Source: Francisellaceae bacterium | GTDB taxonomy: Bacteria > Pseudomonadota > Gammaproteobacteria > Berkiellales > Berkiellaceae | Direction: 5' to 3' | DNA: 14,067 nt | NCBI GenBank assembly: GCA_023266415.1 | Contig: JAHFQG010000020.1 | Coordinates: 1-14,067, forward strand | In this document: piece by piece, positions 1 through 6,623 of the stretch | Position numbering within the stretch: position 1 is the first letter of the stretch | Layout of the letters: every line of letters starts with the position of its first letter | Notes under the pieces: model-generated | What the model was told of the DNA's origin: nothing | Database searches by the model: none | The model's input: the letters and a program-made list of their open reading frames with translations, nothing else | Translations under genes and position numbers: made by a program

Positions 1-1161
1 TATTGAAACTTGGCCCGAAACCCAATGTCCGGAGGTTATAATGAATTTTTCGTCAATCGGTCTTTTTTTTGAGTCTTGTAAAGCAGTTAGATATTGGTTA
101 AATTCATTTTTTTCAAAAATGGTTGGATTGAATGTGTATGATTTATTCCCTTTCAATTTCTTTTCGTGAGTGGCTGCTAATAAAACCATTGCACCTTTTG
201 GTGTAATACGAGATTTATAGGTGGGGGCCAATGCAAATTCAGACAAAACACGTTCAAAAAAATCTTTGCTAGTTAATTTACTAAGTCTTTCGTACTGTTC
301 AGTTAGTTCCTGAGGAATGGTTTTTTCAATACCCTGTTTTGTATAAATTGCTTCTAGCAATTCTATACTGTGGGGTCTATCGTGTTGAAGACAATACACA
401 AGATAGGAGTCGAGACAGGTTTTTAACTGGGTTGGAGCCATGTTAAAACCGAGATTAGAACCATATTTTAAAAAATCTCTGAAAAATGACCCATTCTCAA
501 ACATTTTTTCTCTAAAAACACAACTGAGGTCGATATTTTTTAATTTAAATAAAAATATAACAAATCCTTCGTCTCTGTTGCTGACTCCTGTAATTTCTAA
601 CATTTTTTCAAAAAATTTTATTTGTGTTTTATGGTTTATATTTCGAATAGCACCATCAATCGTACCGCATCCATCCATAACAAAACCCACCGTTATTTGA
701 TCTAACGGGCTATCCGGACTTTTCAAAAACTCATCAAACGAAAACTGTTCCGATAAAAAATGATTAACATCTCGTGTAAATCCGTAATTATCAGATTTTT
801 TTAATAGGCTAAGCAACGAGTACTTGTACTTAATTTCTTTAGAAACTTCGTTGTTATCTATGTTTATGTCTAGACTGGAAAACGTATCAATTAACCAAGT
901 AAAGCCTTCTTCCGATCTAAGGCAAGTATTAACAAATAAATTACATAGATCGTCTTTCTTGGAAAGTTGTTCAAGAAATAACCTGACTGATTCTTTTTCA
1001 TATTCTGTGGTGTCATCAAAGGGTGTTTCTTCAAGATTTTGAACGATAGAACCTATGTGCATTTCAGCTATTACCGTTTCTTCGTTTGTAATTTTCTTTA
1101 AATCAAACTTTAACAGGTTTTCGATACTTTGTTGAAGTGAGGGTTTTTCAAAATGGCCCAC
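1..1161 (-). CDS. Unknown protein, C-terminus beyond window, 5' end uncertain
   Basis: The minus strand stays open from position 1212 to the left edge, at least 387 codons, and is much more AT-rich than the genes to its right. I do not recognise the family. The protein is soluble-looking and charged, with many Glu, Lys, Asn and Phe, and no signal peptide or membrane segment. Near the edge it reads FIITSGHWVSGQ. The start is unclear: the first in-frame ATG is at 1062 (AEMHIGSIV), a GTG is at 1161 (before GHFEKPSLQQ), and the reading upstream to the stop at 1213-1215 (PLRPLCILTNENI) still looks like protein, with no ATG in it. Either a non-ATG start is used or the 5' end has been lost. The MITE at 1285 lies just upstream. 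It could be a host-interaction protein by context only. The continuous frame is certain; the function is unknown. Confidence 0.65.
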   Translation of the reverse strand, partial: MGHFEKPSLQQSIENLLKFDLKKITNEETVIAEMHIGSIVQNLEETPFDDTTEYEKESVRLFLEQLSKKDDLCNLFVNTCLRSEEGFTWLIDTFSSLDINIDNNEVSKEIKYKYSLLSLLKKSDNYGFTRDVNHFLSEQFSFDEFLKSPDSPLDQITVGFVMDGCGTIDGAIRNINHKTQIKFFEKMLEITGVSNRDEGFVIFLFKLKNIDLSCVFREKMFENGSFFRDFLKYGSNLGFNMAPTQLKTCLDSYLVYCLQHDRPHSIELLEAIYTKQGIEKTIPQELTEQYERLSKLTSKDFFERVLSEFALAPTYKSRITPKGAMVLLAATHEKKLKGNKSYTFNPTIFEKNEFNQYLTALQDSKKRPIDEKFIITSGHWVSGQVSI

Positions 1162-1284
1162 GATGTTCTCATTTGTTAAAATGCATAATGGACGTAACGG
1201 CTGAATTTTATTTTAAAATAGGATTTTTTATATGTTTTGAGCTAGGTCGGGGCTAATGATGCTCAGTTTATTCAGTTTTTTTGT

Positions 1285-1567
1285 GGCCTTGTTGCATGAA
1301 TGGCCATGTTTCCACGTCATCCCGAACATTGTGAGGGATCTCCTAAGAGTGGCATAGGGGGAGATCCCTCGCTACGCTCGGGATGACCGGGCTACGCTCG
1401 GGATGACGGGCTACGCTCGGGATGACGGGCTACGCTCGGGATGACGGGCTACGCTTGGGGTGACGGGCTACGGCTTGGGATGACTTAACAAAATATATAC
1501 TATGGGCAACTGGATGCCAGTTTTCACTGGCATGACATTCAGAATGCCTGATTCATGCAACAAGGCC
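1285..1567 (+). mobile_element. MITE copy 1 (283 bp), expanded form
   Basis: Bounded by perfect 17-bp inverted repeats, GGCCTTGTTGCATGAAT and its complement. It carries no coding capacity. The body has the same order as the other copies: a long hairpin built from GAGGGATCTCC and its complement, an AT-rich stretch, then a TGCCAGT/ACTGGCA hairpin. It is 78 bp longer than copies 3 and 4 because its 19-bp tandem array has six units rather than two. The flanks (TTTTTTTGT on the left, CAGTAAACC on the right) show no target duplication, unlike copies 2 and 3. It begins 12 bp past the suhB stop. Confidence 0.85.
1372..1485 (+). repeat. Six-unit 19-bp tandem array inside MITE copy 1
   Basis: Units of CTACGCTCGGGATGACGGG begin at 1372 (20 bp, one extra C), 1392, 1411, 1430, 1449 and 1468. 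The last two are diverged (CTTGGGG, CGGCTTGGG) and the final one ends at GATGACTT. Copies 3 and 4 hold two units, so four were gained here by slippage or unequal exchange. Each unit contains TCGGGATGAC, which can pair with GTCATCCCGA in the left arm of the element, so every extra unit offers another partner for the same arm. Confidence 0.85.
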
Positions 1568-1578
1568 CAGTAAACCTA

Positions 1579-2361
1579 TTAAAAATACTGCTTAATCATG
1601 TCCAGCATCTGGGCATGTAATTTTGGACTGCCTGCCACAATATGGCTAGAGTTGAGTGGATTGATGGATTCCCCAGAAAAGTCACTGGTGAGACCACCTG
1701 CTTCGCGGATCAATAGCGCCCCTGCAGCAACATCCCAGGCTTTTAAGTCGCACTCCCAGAATCCATCTAACCGACCTGAAGCCACATAGGCTAAATCAAG
1801 CGCAGCACTCCCTGCTCGACGAATACCCGCAGCAAGGGGGCAGAGCTTTTTGAATAAATTTAGGTAACTTTCTAAGTTGGTCATATCGTGGTAAGGGATC
1901 CCAGTTCCGAGTAAGGCTTCCTGGAAAGTGGTGCGCTCAGATACGCGAAGGCGTTTGTGATTCAGCTGAGCACCTTGACCTTTGGTGGCGGTAAAGAGCT
2001 CATCTTTGAGGGGATCATACACCACCGCATGGTAGGTTTTGCCCTTATGAACGGCTGCAATGGAGATGCAAAATTGAGGGAACCCGTGGATAAAGTTGGT
2101 GGTGCCATCCAGGGGATCTATCACCCAAATGGTATGATTTTCCCCCTGTTTACCGCTTTCTTCCCCGTAAAAAGCATGGTCTGGAAAGGCTTTTTGAATG
2201 GTTTCAATGATAATAGCTTCAGAAGCTTGATCAACCTGAGTAACGAAGTCGTTTTGCCCTTTGGCAGTGATTTTCAGGGCATGGGGGTTATCAAAGGCGC
2301 GTAAAATAAGACGACTGGCTTTGCGGGCTGCTTGAACAGCCACATTCACGTGGGGGTGCAT
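1579..2361 (-). CDS. suhB: Inositol-1-monophosphatase family protein SuhB
   Basis: A Mg2+-dependent phosphatase acting on myo-inositol 1-phosphate. In E. coli SuhB also binds RNA polymerase and Nus factors during rRNA transcription. The 260-residue length is usual. Metal-binding residues are visible: GEES at 66-69 (Glu67, Glu68), the IDPLDGTTNF motif at 81-90 (Asp82, Asp85) and AWDVAAG at 208-214 (Asp210). The N-terminus MHPHVNVAVQAARKA aligns with E. coli SuhB as I remember it, which fixes the ATG at 2361. It is transcribed away from iscR. In E. coli suhB also lies near the isc operon, but trmJ lies between them there and is absent here. The 3' end abuts MITE copy 1. Identity is secure; the transcription-factor role here is inferred. 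Confidence 0.96.
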   Translation of the reverse strand: MHPHVNVAVQAARKASRLILRAFDNPHALKITAKGQNDFVTQVDQASEAIIIETIQKAFPDHAFYGEESGKQGENHTIWVIDPLDGTTNFIHGFPQFCISIAAVHKGKTYHAVVYDPLKDELFTATKGQGAQLNHKRLRVSERTTFQEALLGTGIPYHDMTNLESYLNLFKKLCPLAAGIRRAGSAALDLAYVASGRLDGFWECDLKAWDVAAGALLIREAGGLTSDFSGESINPLNSSHIVAGSPKLHAQMLDMIKQYF

Positions 2362-2394
2362 AATAGAAAATACCTGAGTTAAAGAACTGAGGGC

Positions 2395-2421
2395 ATTCTA
2401 TCACATTCTATTCATTGTCAT
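2395..2421 (-). promoter_or_regulatory. Possible suhB promoter
   Basis: Read on the minus strand: ATGACA (-35-like, 2421-2416), a 15-bp spacer, then TAGAAT (-10-like, 2400-2395), 34 bp before the suhB ATG. Both boxes match 5 of 6 positions, but the spacer is shorter than ideal. Confidence 0.35.
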
Positions 2422-2439
2422 GCCAGTTTAACCAAATTT

Positions 2440-2487
2440 GCTAAGTGACTTTGTAGGGGCGAGGCTAAGTGACTTTGTAGGGGCGAG
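2440..2487 (+). repeat. Perfect 24-bp tandem duplication
   Basis: Two exact copies of a 24-bp unit beginning GCTAAGTGACTTTGTAGGGG occupy 2440-2463 and 2464-2487. The second copy runs straight into the palindromes at 2481-2522 and supplies their left arm. This suggests slippage at the edge of a palindromic element. Confidence 0.9.
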
Positions 2488-2526
2488 GCGCGCCTCGCCC
2501 GCGGGTCAGGCATGCCTGACCCCTAC
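2477..2526 (+). repeat. Double palindrome (cruciform-type repeat) upstream of iscR
   Basis: Two perfect 20-bp palindromes stand side by side: GGGCGAGGCGCGCCTCGCCC (2481-2500) and GGGTCAGGCATGCCTGACCC (2503-2522). They are enclosed by GTAGGGG on the left and CCCCTAC on the right, so the unit can fold as an outer stem carrying two hairpins. It is far more GC-rich than its surroundings and lies between the divergent suhB and iscR genes, 42 bp from the IscR operator. It looks like a dispersed intergenic palindrome family. It could insulate or terminate transcription; that role is inferred. Confidence 0.85.
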
Positions 2527-2567
2527 TATGAAAAAAATACAAACCTATAAAAGGCCAAAGGAAGATA

Positions 2568-2592
2568 ATACTTGACCATTTTAGTCAAGTAT
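2568..2592 (+). promoter_or_regulatory. Type 1 IscR operator overlapping the isc promoter
   Basis: A 25-bp imperfect dyad has half-sites ATACTTGAC and AGTCAAGTAT around the centre CATTTT. As I remember the gammaproteobacterial type 1 consensus (ATA-S-YY-GAC ... AGTC-RR-S-TAT), it matches nearly every position. It contains TTGACC at 2572-2577, a good -35 box; 17 bp downstream lies the weak -10 candidate GATCCT (2595-2600). Cluster-bound IscR would therefore block polymerase and give negative feedback when Fe-S supply is adequate. The site lies 18 bp before the iscR ATG. Confidence 0.85.
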
Positions 2593-2610
2593 GAGATCCT
2601 TTCCACCGCC

Positions 2611-3066
2611 ATGAAACTCAACTCTAAAGGCCGTTATGCGGTCACCGCTTTGCTCGATTTAGTCCTTCATCAAGAAGACGCTCCCTTTTCACTCACCGAA
2701 ATGGCAAAACGACAAAATATCCCTCAAGCTTACTTAGAACGCTTGGCCGGACAACTGCGCGCCAAAGGACTCCTGATCAGCTTAAAAGGCCCTGGGGGCG
2801 GCTATATTTTAGGCCTCCCTCCTGAAAAAATTACCGTGGCAGACATCATCTTGGCCGTGGACGAATCCCTCGATACCACCCGTTGCCAAGGTCAAGCCGA
2901 TTGCCAAGCGGGCTTCCGATGCCTCACCCATCACCTCTGGGATGACCTAAACAAAACCATTTTAGATCACCTAAACAGCATCACCTTAGCCGATTTGGCG
3001 CAGCGCCATACCGTCCAAGAAGTCGCTCAACGACAAAATACAGCTCAGGTGAGGATAATCGCATGA
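2611..3066 (+). CDS. iscR: Fe-S-responsive transcription regulator IscR (Rrf2 family)
   Basis: A regulator of Fe-S assembly that represses the isc operon when loaded with [2Fe-2S]. It is 151 residues long: an N-terminal winged helix (about 1-75, with the wing at KGPGGGY 59-65), a linker, then the cluster-binding Cys92, Cys98, Cys104 and His107 at the same spacing as in E. coli. I chose the ATG at 2611 because MKLNSKGRYAVTALLD is where family homology begins. An in-frame TTG at 2572 has a fair ribosome-binding site (AAGGAAG, 2558-2564) but would place the operator inside the gene. The ATG has no evident Shine-Dalgarno, so a leaderless or very short-leader mRNA is possible. The stop overlaps the next start (ATGA). 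Confidence 0.95.
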   Translation: MKLNSKGRYAVTALLDLVLHQEDAPFSLTEMAKRQNIPQAYLERLAGQLRAKGLLISLKGPGGGYILGLPPEKITVADIILAVDESLDTTRCQGQADCQAGFRCLTHHLWDDLNKTILDHLNSITLADLAQRHTVQEVAQRQNTAQVRIIA

Positions 3067-4187
3067 GATACCTCGACCATAACGCCACCACGCCCCTCCT
3101 AGAAGCCGTCATCGACGCCATGCAACCCTATTGGCACCTCACCGGCAATGCCGCCAGTACCCACCAAATGGGCCGCTTTATGCGCACCAGCATTGATGAA
3201 GCCCGTCAACACATTGCTTCCCTCATCCATGCTCACCCCAACGATATTATCTTTACTTCAGGTGGAACAGAAGCCAATAACTTCGCCCTCAAGGGCTGGA
3301 TCGCCGTACATCCAACCGCAGCCTTATATATCAGTACCACAGAACACGATTCTGTTTTTAAAACTGCCCAACAACTCGCCACCCAAGGTATTCCTCTCAC
3401 TTGGCTACCTGTCGACTCCAATGGTATTTTATGCCCTTTACCCCCAAAAACCACCCAACCTGCCTTATGTTCCGTCATGTTAGCTAACAACGAAAGTGGT
3501 GTTATTCAGCCCATACAACAGGTGTCAATCTGGGCTCATGCGCATAACATAACCCTCCATACCGATGCTTCCCAAGCTGTGGGAAAAATACCCGTCAACT
3601 TTAAAACGCTCGGCGTGGATATGATGACTCTTTCTGCCCACAAAATGGGCGGACCATTAGGCATTGGAGCGTTGGTACGTCAATCGTCCGTTCCTTTGTC
3701 TCCCCTCCTCATGGGTGGCGGACACCAACAAGGACTCCGCTCTGGCACTGAAAATGTGGCCGCTATAGTAGGCTTTGGAAAAGCTGCTGAAATAATACAA
3801 GCCACCTTGTTACAACGCATGGAACATTATCGTACCCTGCAACAACACCTGGAAACGGCATTATCTACTTTAACGGGAATTAAAATTTTAGGGGAACACG
3901 CTCATCGACTCCCCAATACCACTCTATTAGCCGTACCCGGTATGGACGCAGAAATGCTGGTGATGTATTTGGACAAACAAGGTTGCGCTATTTCCAGTGG
4001 TTCTGCGTGCCATGGTCAAACCGAAACCGCCAGCCAAGTCATCGAGGCCATGCAAGTTTCTCCAGAATTAGCCTCAGGCATCATTCGTGTGAGTTTGGGC
4101 ATTCAAAATACCCTCGATGACATCCGTCATTTTGTACAATCCCTTAGGAGTATCATGGCATCATGTCAAACAACCTTATCTATCTAG
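3063..4187 (+). CDS. Second cysteine desulfurase, NifS/IscS-like
   Basis: A PLP-dependent enzyme of the aminotransferase class V fold that would take sulfur from cysteine as an enzyme persulfide. It has 374 residues. Visible landmarks: YLDHNATTP at 3-11, GGTEANN at 67-73, EH at 94-95 (His95 over the ring), HTDASQ at 166-171 (Asp168), the PLP lysine Lys194 in [10 protein letters not shown], and catalytic Cys316 in [10 protein letters not shown]. It is clearly distinct from the iscS that follows: the C-terminus lacks the SPLW...VEWAAH tail that IscS uses for partner contacts. It overlaps iscR by 4 bp and iscS by 25 bp, so it is co-translated within the operon. Chemistry is near certain. Whether it feeds IscU, tRNA thiolation or another acceptor cannot be read from the sequence. 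Confidence 0.9.
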   Translation: MRYLDHNATTPLLEAVIDAMQPYWHLTGNAASTHQMGRFMRTSIDEARQHIASLIHAHPNDIIFTSGGTEANNFALKGWIAVHPTAALYISTTEHDSVFKTAQQLATQGIPLTWLPVDSNGILCPLPPKTTQPALCSVMLANNESGVIQPIQQVSIWAHAHNITLHTDASQAVGKIPVNFKTLGVDMMTLSAHKMGGPLGIGALVRQSSVPLSPLLMGGGHQQGLRSGTENVAAIVGFGKAAEIIQATLLQRMEHYRTLQQHLETALSTLTGIKILGEHAHRLPNTTLLAVPGMDAEMLVMYLDKQGCAISSGSACHGQTETASQVIEAMQVSPELASGIIRVSLGIQNTLDDIRHFVQSLRSIMASCQTTLSI

Positions 4188-5374
4188 ATTATGCCGCCAC
4201 TACCCCCATTGATCCCCGAGTCATTGACTCTATGACGCAGTGTTTACATCAATATTATGGTAATCCTGCCTCGCGTTCGCATCCCTTTGGGTGGGAGGCA
4301 GAAAAGTTGGTGGAAGAAGCTCGAATTAATGTGGCTAACTTAATCGGGGCAGATCCCAAAGAAATCGTTTGGACCTCCGGTGCCACTGAATCCAACAACT
4401 TGGCTCTGAAAGGCGTAGCCCACTTCTACCAAACCAAAGGCAAACACATCATTACCTGTAAAACTGAACATAAATCGGTTTTGGATACTTGCCGTCAACT
4501 GGAAAGAGAAGGCTTTGATATCACTTATTTAGAGGTGATGCCAAATGGTTTAATTGACCTAAATATGCTTGAAGCCGCCATCCGCCCAGACACTATTTTA
4601 GTGTCAATTATGCATGTGAATAATGAAATTGGGGTGATCCAAAATATAGACGCCATTGCCCGTTTCATCAAACCACGTGGCATTTTACTCCATGTGGATG
4701 CCGCCCAAAGTGCCGGAAAACTGCCCATTCAGGTTGAATCCTGGGGAGTAGATTTGCTGTCTTTTTCTGCCCATAAACTCTATGGTCCAAAAGGCATTGG
4801 GGCCCTCTATGTGCGTCGCAAACCCCGTGTTCGGCTAGAAGCCCAAATACATGGCGGTGGCCACGAACGTGGCATGCGTTCAGGTACCCTCGCCACCCAC
4901 CAAATTGTTGGATTTGGGGAAGCATGCCGTATTGCCCTCGCAGAAATGCCCGCTGAAACTGTGCGTATTCAAGCCCTTCGTGATACACTGTGGACATCGC
5001 TGGGTGCCCTGGAAGCCGTTTCTTTAAATGGCGATGCCACACACCGTGTGGCTGGCAATTTAAATGTTAGCTTTCATTACGTAGAAGGGGAGTCCTTGAT
5101 TATGGCCCTCCGAGGTTTAGCCGTTTCCAGCGGATCGGCTTGTACTTCCGCCAGTCTAGAACCTTCCTATGTGCTCCGTGCGCTCGGTTTAAGCGATGAA
5201 ATTGCACACAGCTCTATCCGATTTGGGATTGGACGCTTTACAACTGAGTCAGATATACAACATACTGTGGCGTTAGTCCAAAACGCTGTTACTAAACTTC
5301 GAGCTATGTCTCCCTTATGGGATATGGTGCAAGAAGGCATCGATTTAACGCAAGTTGAGTGGGCAGCCCACTAA
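4163..5374 (+). CDS. iscS: Cysteine desulfurase IscS
   Basis: The main sulfur donor of the ISC system, which passes persulfide sulfur to IscU and, in E. coli, to tRNA thiolation proteins. At 403 residues it is essentially the E. coli length. Visible: YLDYAATTP 7-15, SGATESNN 72-79, [18 protein letters not shown] 101-118, HVDAAQS 177-183 (Asp179), PLP Lys205 in [23 protein letters not shown] 230-242, and the catalytic loop [20 protein letters not shown] with Cys327. The C-terminus [13 protein letters not shown]...VEWAAH is the conserved IscU/ferredoxin contact region. The start lies within the 3' end of the preceding desulfurase gene. Confidence 0.97.
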   Translation: MSNNLIYLDYAATTPIDPRVIDSMTQCLHQYYGNPASRSHPFGWEAEKLVEEARINVANLIGADPKEIVWTSGATESNNLALKGVAHFYQTKGKHIITCKTEHKSVLDTCRQLEREGFDITYLEVMPNGLIDLNMLEAAIRPDTILVSIMHVNNEIGVIQNIDAIARFIKPRGILLHVDAAQSAGKLPIQVESWGVDLLSFSAHKLYGPKGIGALYVRRKPRVRLEAQIHGGGHERGMRSGTLATHQIVGFGEACRIALAEMPAETVRIQALRDTLWTSLGALEAVSLNGDATHRVAGNLNVSFHYVEGESLIMALRGLAVSSGSACTSASLEPSYVLRALGLSDEIAHSSIRFGIGRFTTESDIQHTVALVQNAVTKLRAMSPLWDMVQEGIDLTQVEWAAH

Positions 5375-5383
5375 GGAAAAGCT

Positions 5384-5779
5384 ATGTCATACAGTGAAAA
5401 AGTGTTAGATCATTACGAAAACCCCCGCAATGTTGGCACCCTCGATAAAACCAATAAAAACGTGGGTACAGGTTTGGTAGGAGCCCCCGCCTGCGGAGAT
5501 GTGATGAAACTCCAAATTGAGGTCGACCCGGAAACAGGTAAAATTCGAGATGCCAAGTTTAAGACCTATGGTTGTGGATCAGCCATTGCCTCTAGCTCCT
5601 TGATTACCGAAAAAGTAAAAGGCAAAACCTTGGCTGAAGCCTCTCAAATTAAAAACAGTGAGATAGCTGAAGAACTAAGCTTGCCTCCTGTCAAAATACA
5701 CTGCTCCGTTTTGGCCGAAGACGCCATTAAGTCCGCTATTGCCGATTTGCAACACAAACAGGAAACAGTAGTCGTATGA
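5384..5779 (+). CDS. iscU: Fe-S cluster scaffold IscU
   Basis: The scaffold on which [2Fe-2S] clusters are built from IscS sulfur before transfer to targets. 131 residues. The three ligand cysteines are present: Cys37 in GAPACGD (with Asp39), Cys64 in YGCGSAIASSS and Cys107 in KIHCSVLAEDA, with His106 beside it. LPPVK at 100-104 is the recognition motif for the HscA chaperone, which is encoded three genes downstream. The ribosome-binding site AGGAAAA precedes the ATG, 9 bp after the iscS stop. The C-terminal tail after the core (QHKQETVVV) is slightly extended. Confidence 0.98.
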   Translation: MSYSEKVLDHYENPRNVGTLDKTNKNVGTGLVGAPACGDVMKLQIEVDPETGKIRDAKFKTYGCGSAIASSSLITEKVKGKTLAEASQIKNSEIAEELSLPPVKIHCSVLAEDAIKSAIADLQHKQETVVV

Positions 5780-6135
5780 ACACTGATCCAGGCCTCGCCC
5801 TTAGCCCAATCGCCAGAACCTATCTGGCGGAAGTGCTCCAAGCCAAACCGGCGATGGTGGGTATTCGCCTGGGGGTTAAAAAAGCCGGCTGCTCCGGATA
5901 TGAATATACTCTAGAATTTGCAGACAAAATACGCCCAGAGGAAAAAGTATTCTCACTCGAAGGTATTAGGGTGCTCATCGACGAAACCCTTTATTGGAAG
6001 TTTTTTAAAGGAGGTACCACCCTCGACTACGAACAAAAAGGCCTCCAAGGTCATATTTTCTTTCATAATCCCAACGTAGAAGCTCAATGTGGTTGTGGAG
6101 AAAGCTTTACTCTGAAAGAAGAGGGGGCCTCCTAA
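5776..6135 (+). CDS. iscA: A-type Fe-S carrier IscA
   Basis: An A-type protein (HesB/IscA fold) that carries Fe-S clusters or iron to apo-proteins, especially [4Fe-4S] enzymes. 119 residues, a little longer than E. coli IscA because of an N-terminal extension (MNTDPGLA). The three conserved cysteines are Cys39 in KKAGCSGYEY, and Cys105 and Cys107 in QCGCGESF near the C-terminus. The start codon overlaps the iscU stop (ATGA) and the stop overlaps the hscB start (TAATG), which implies translational coupling. The operon context favours IscA over ErpA or SufA. Confidence 0.95.
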   Translation: MNTDPGLALSPIARTYLAEVLQAKPAMVGIRLGVKKAGCSGYEYTLEFADKIRPEEKVFSLEGIRVLIDETLYWKFFKGGTTLDYEQKGLQGHIFFHNPNVEAQCGCGESFTLKEEGAS

Positions 6136-6623
6136 TGTTTTCCCATTTCACCCTCTTTCAGTTACCTGTTACCTTTGAGCTGGATTTGTCTCTCCTACAA
6201 GAACGCTATGAAGCACTGCAACAACAATGCCACCCCGATCACTTTGTACACAGTGGTCCCCAAGTCCAGAAAATCAGTACTCAAATGTCGACTCGGGTTC
6301 ATCAGGCCTATCGCATTTTAAAAGAACCTCTCAAACGAGCCCAATATTTGTTGGAAGAGCAGGGATTTCCGGTATCCGAAAATACCACCCCACAAAGTTT
6401 GTTATCTAATCAACTATCATTATGGGAAACCTGGGAGTCCCTCACCGATAAAACCGCTCGAATTGCCTATAAAATGGAACTCAAACAACAACAAATCACA
6501 TTACAACAGACGTTTGCACTGGAATATGCGCAAAAACATTATGATAAAGCACAAAGTATCGTACAACAATGGGTTTTCTTAGCCCGCTTTGAAGCTCAAA
6601 CTATGGAGGAGAAGGTATGTTAA
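6135..6623 (+). CDS. hscB: J-domain co-chaperone HscB
   Basis: A J-protein that brings IscU to HscA and stimulates its ATPase. 162 residues. The N-terminal J-domain (about 1-75) carries the HPDHF motif at about 34-38, then the helix QAYRILKEPLKRAQYLL. The C-terminal three-helix region (about 90-160), which contacts IscU, contains the LSLWETWESL stretch. The ATG at 6135 is chosen because MFSHFTLFQLP matches the family start and overlaps the iscA stop; the frame is open further upstream to 6087, but that part is the iscA sequence in another frame. Confidence 0.95.
   Translation: MFSHFTLFQLPVTFELDLSLLQERYEALQQQCHPDHFVHSGPQVQKISTQMSTRVHQAYRILKEPLKRAQYLLEEQGFPVSENTTPQSLLSNQLSLWETWESLTDKTARIAYKMELKQQQITLQQTFALEYAQKHYDKAQSIVQQWVFLARFEAQTMEEKVC

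Noticed and set aside
440..1042. Plus-strand ORFs of 72-86 residues within the left region
   Set aside because: They lie opposite the continuous minus-strand frame, have low-complexity composition and no good ribosome-binding site.
1372..1485. 19-bp repeats as a possible CRISPR array
   Set aside because: The units are directly adjacent with no spacers, and they are an internal part of a MITE seen elsewhere with two units.
1957..2304. Plus-strand ORF of 115 residues
   Set aside because: It is the antisense shadow of suhB, whose catalytic motifs are intact.
2572..2610. N-terminal extension of IscR from the TTG start
   Set aside because: Family similarity begins at the ATG at 2611, and the extension is encoded by the operator and promoter sequence.
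4668..5042. Minus-strand ORF of 124 residues
   Set aside because: It is antisense to iscS and shows no recognisable features of its own.
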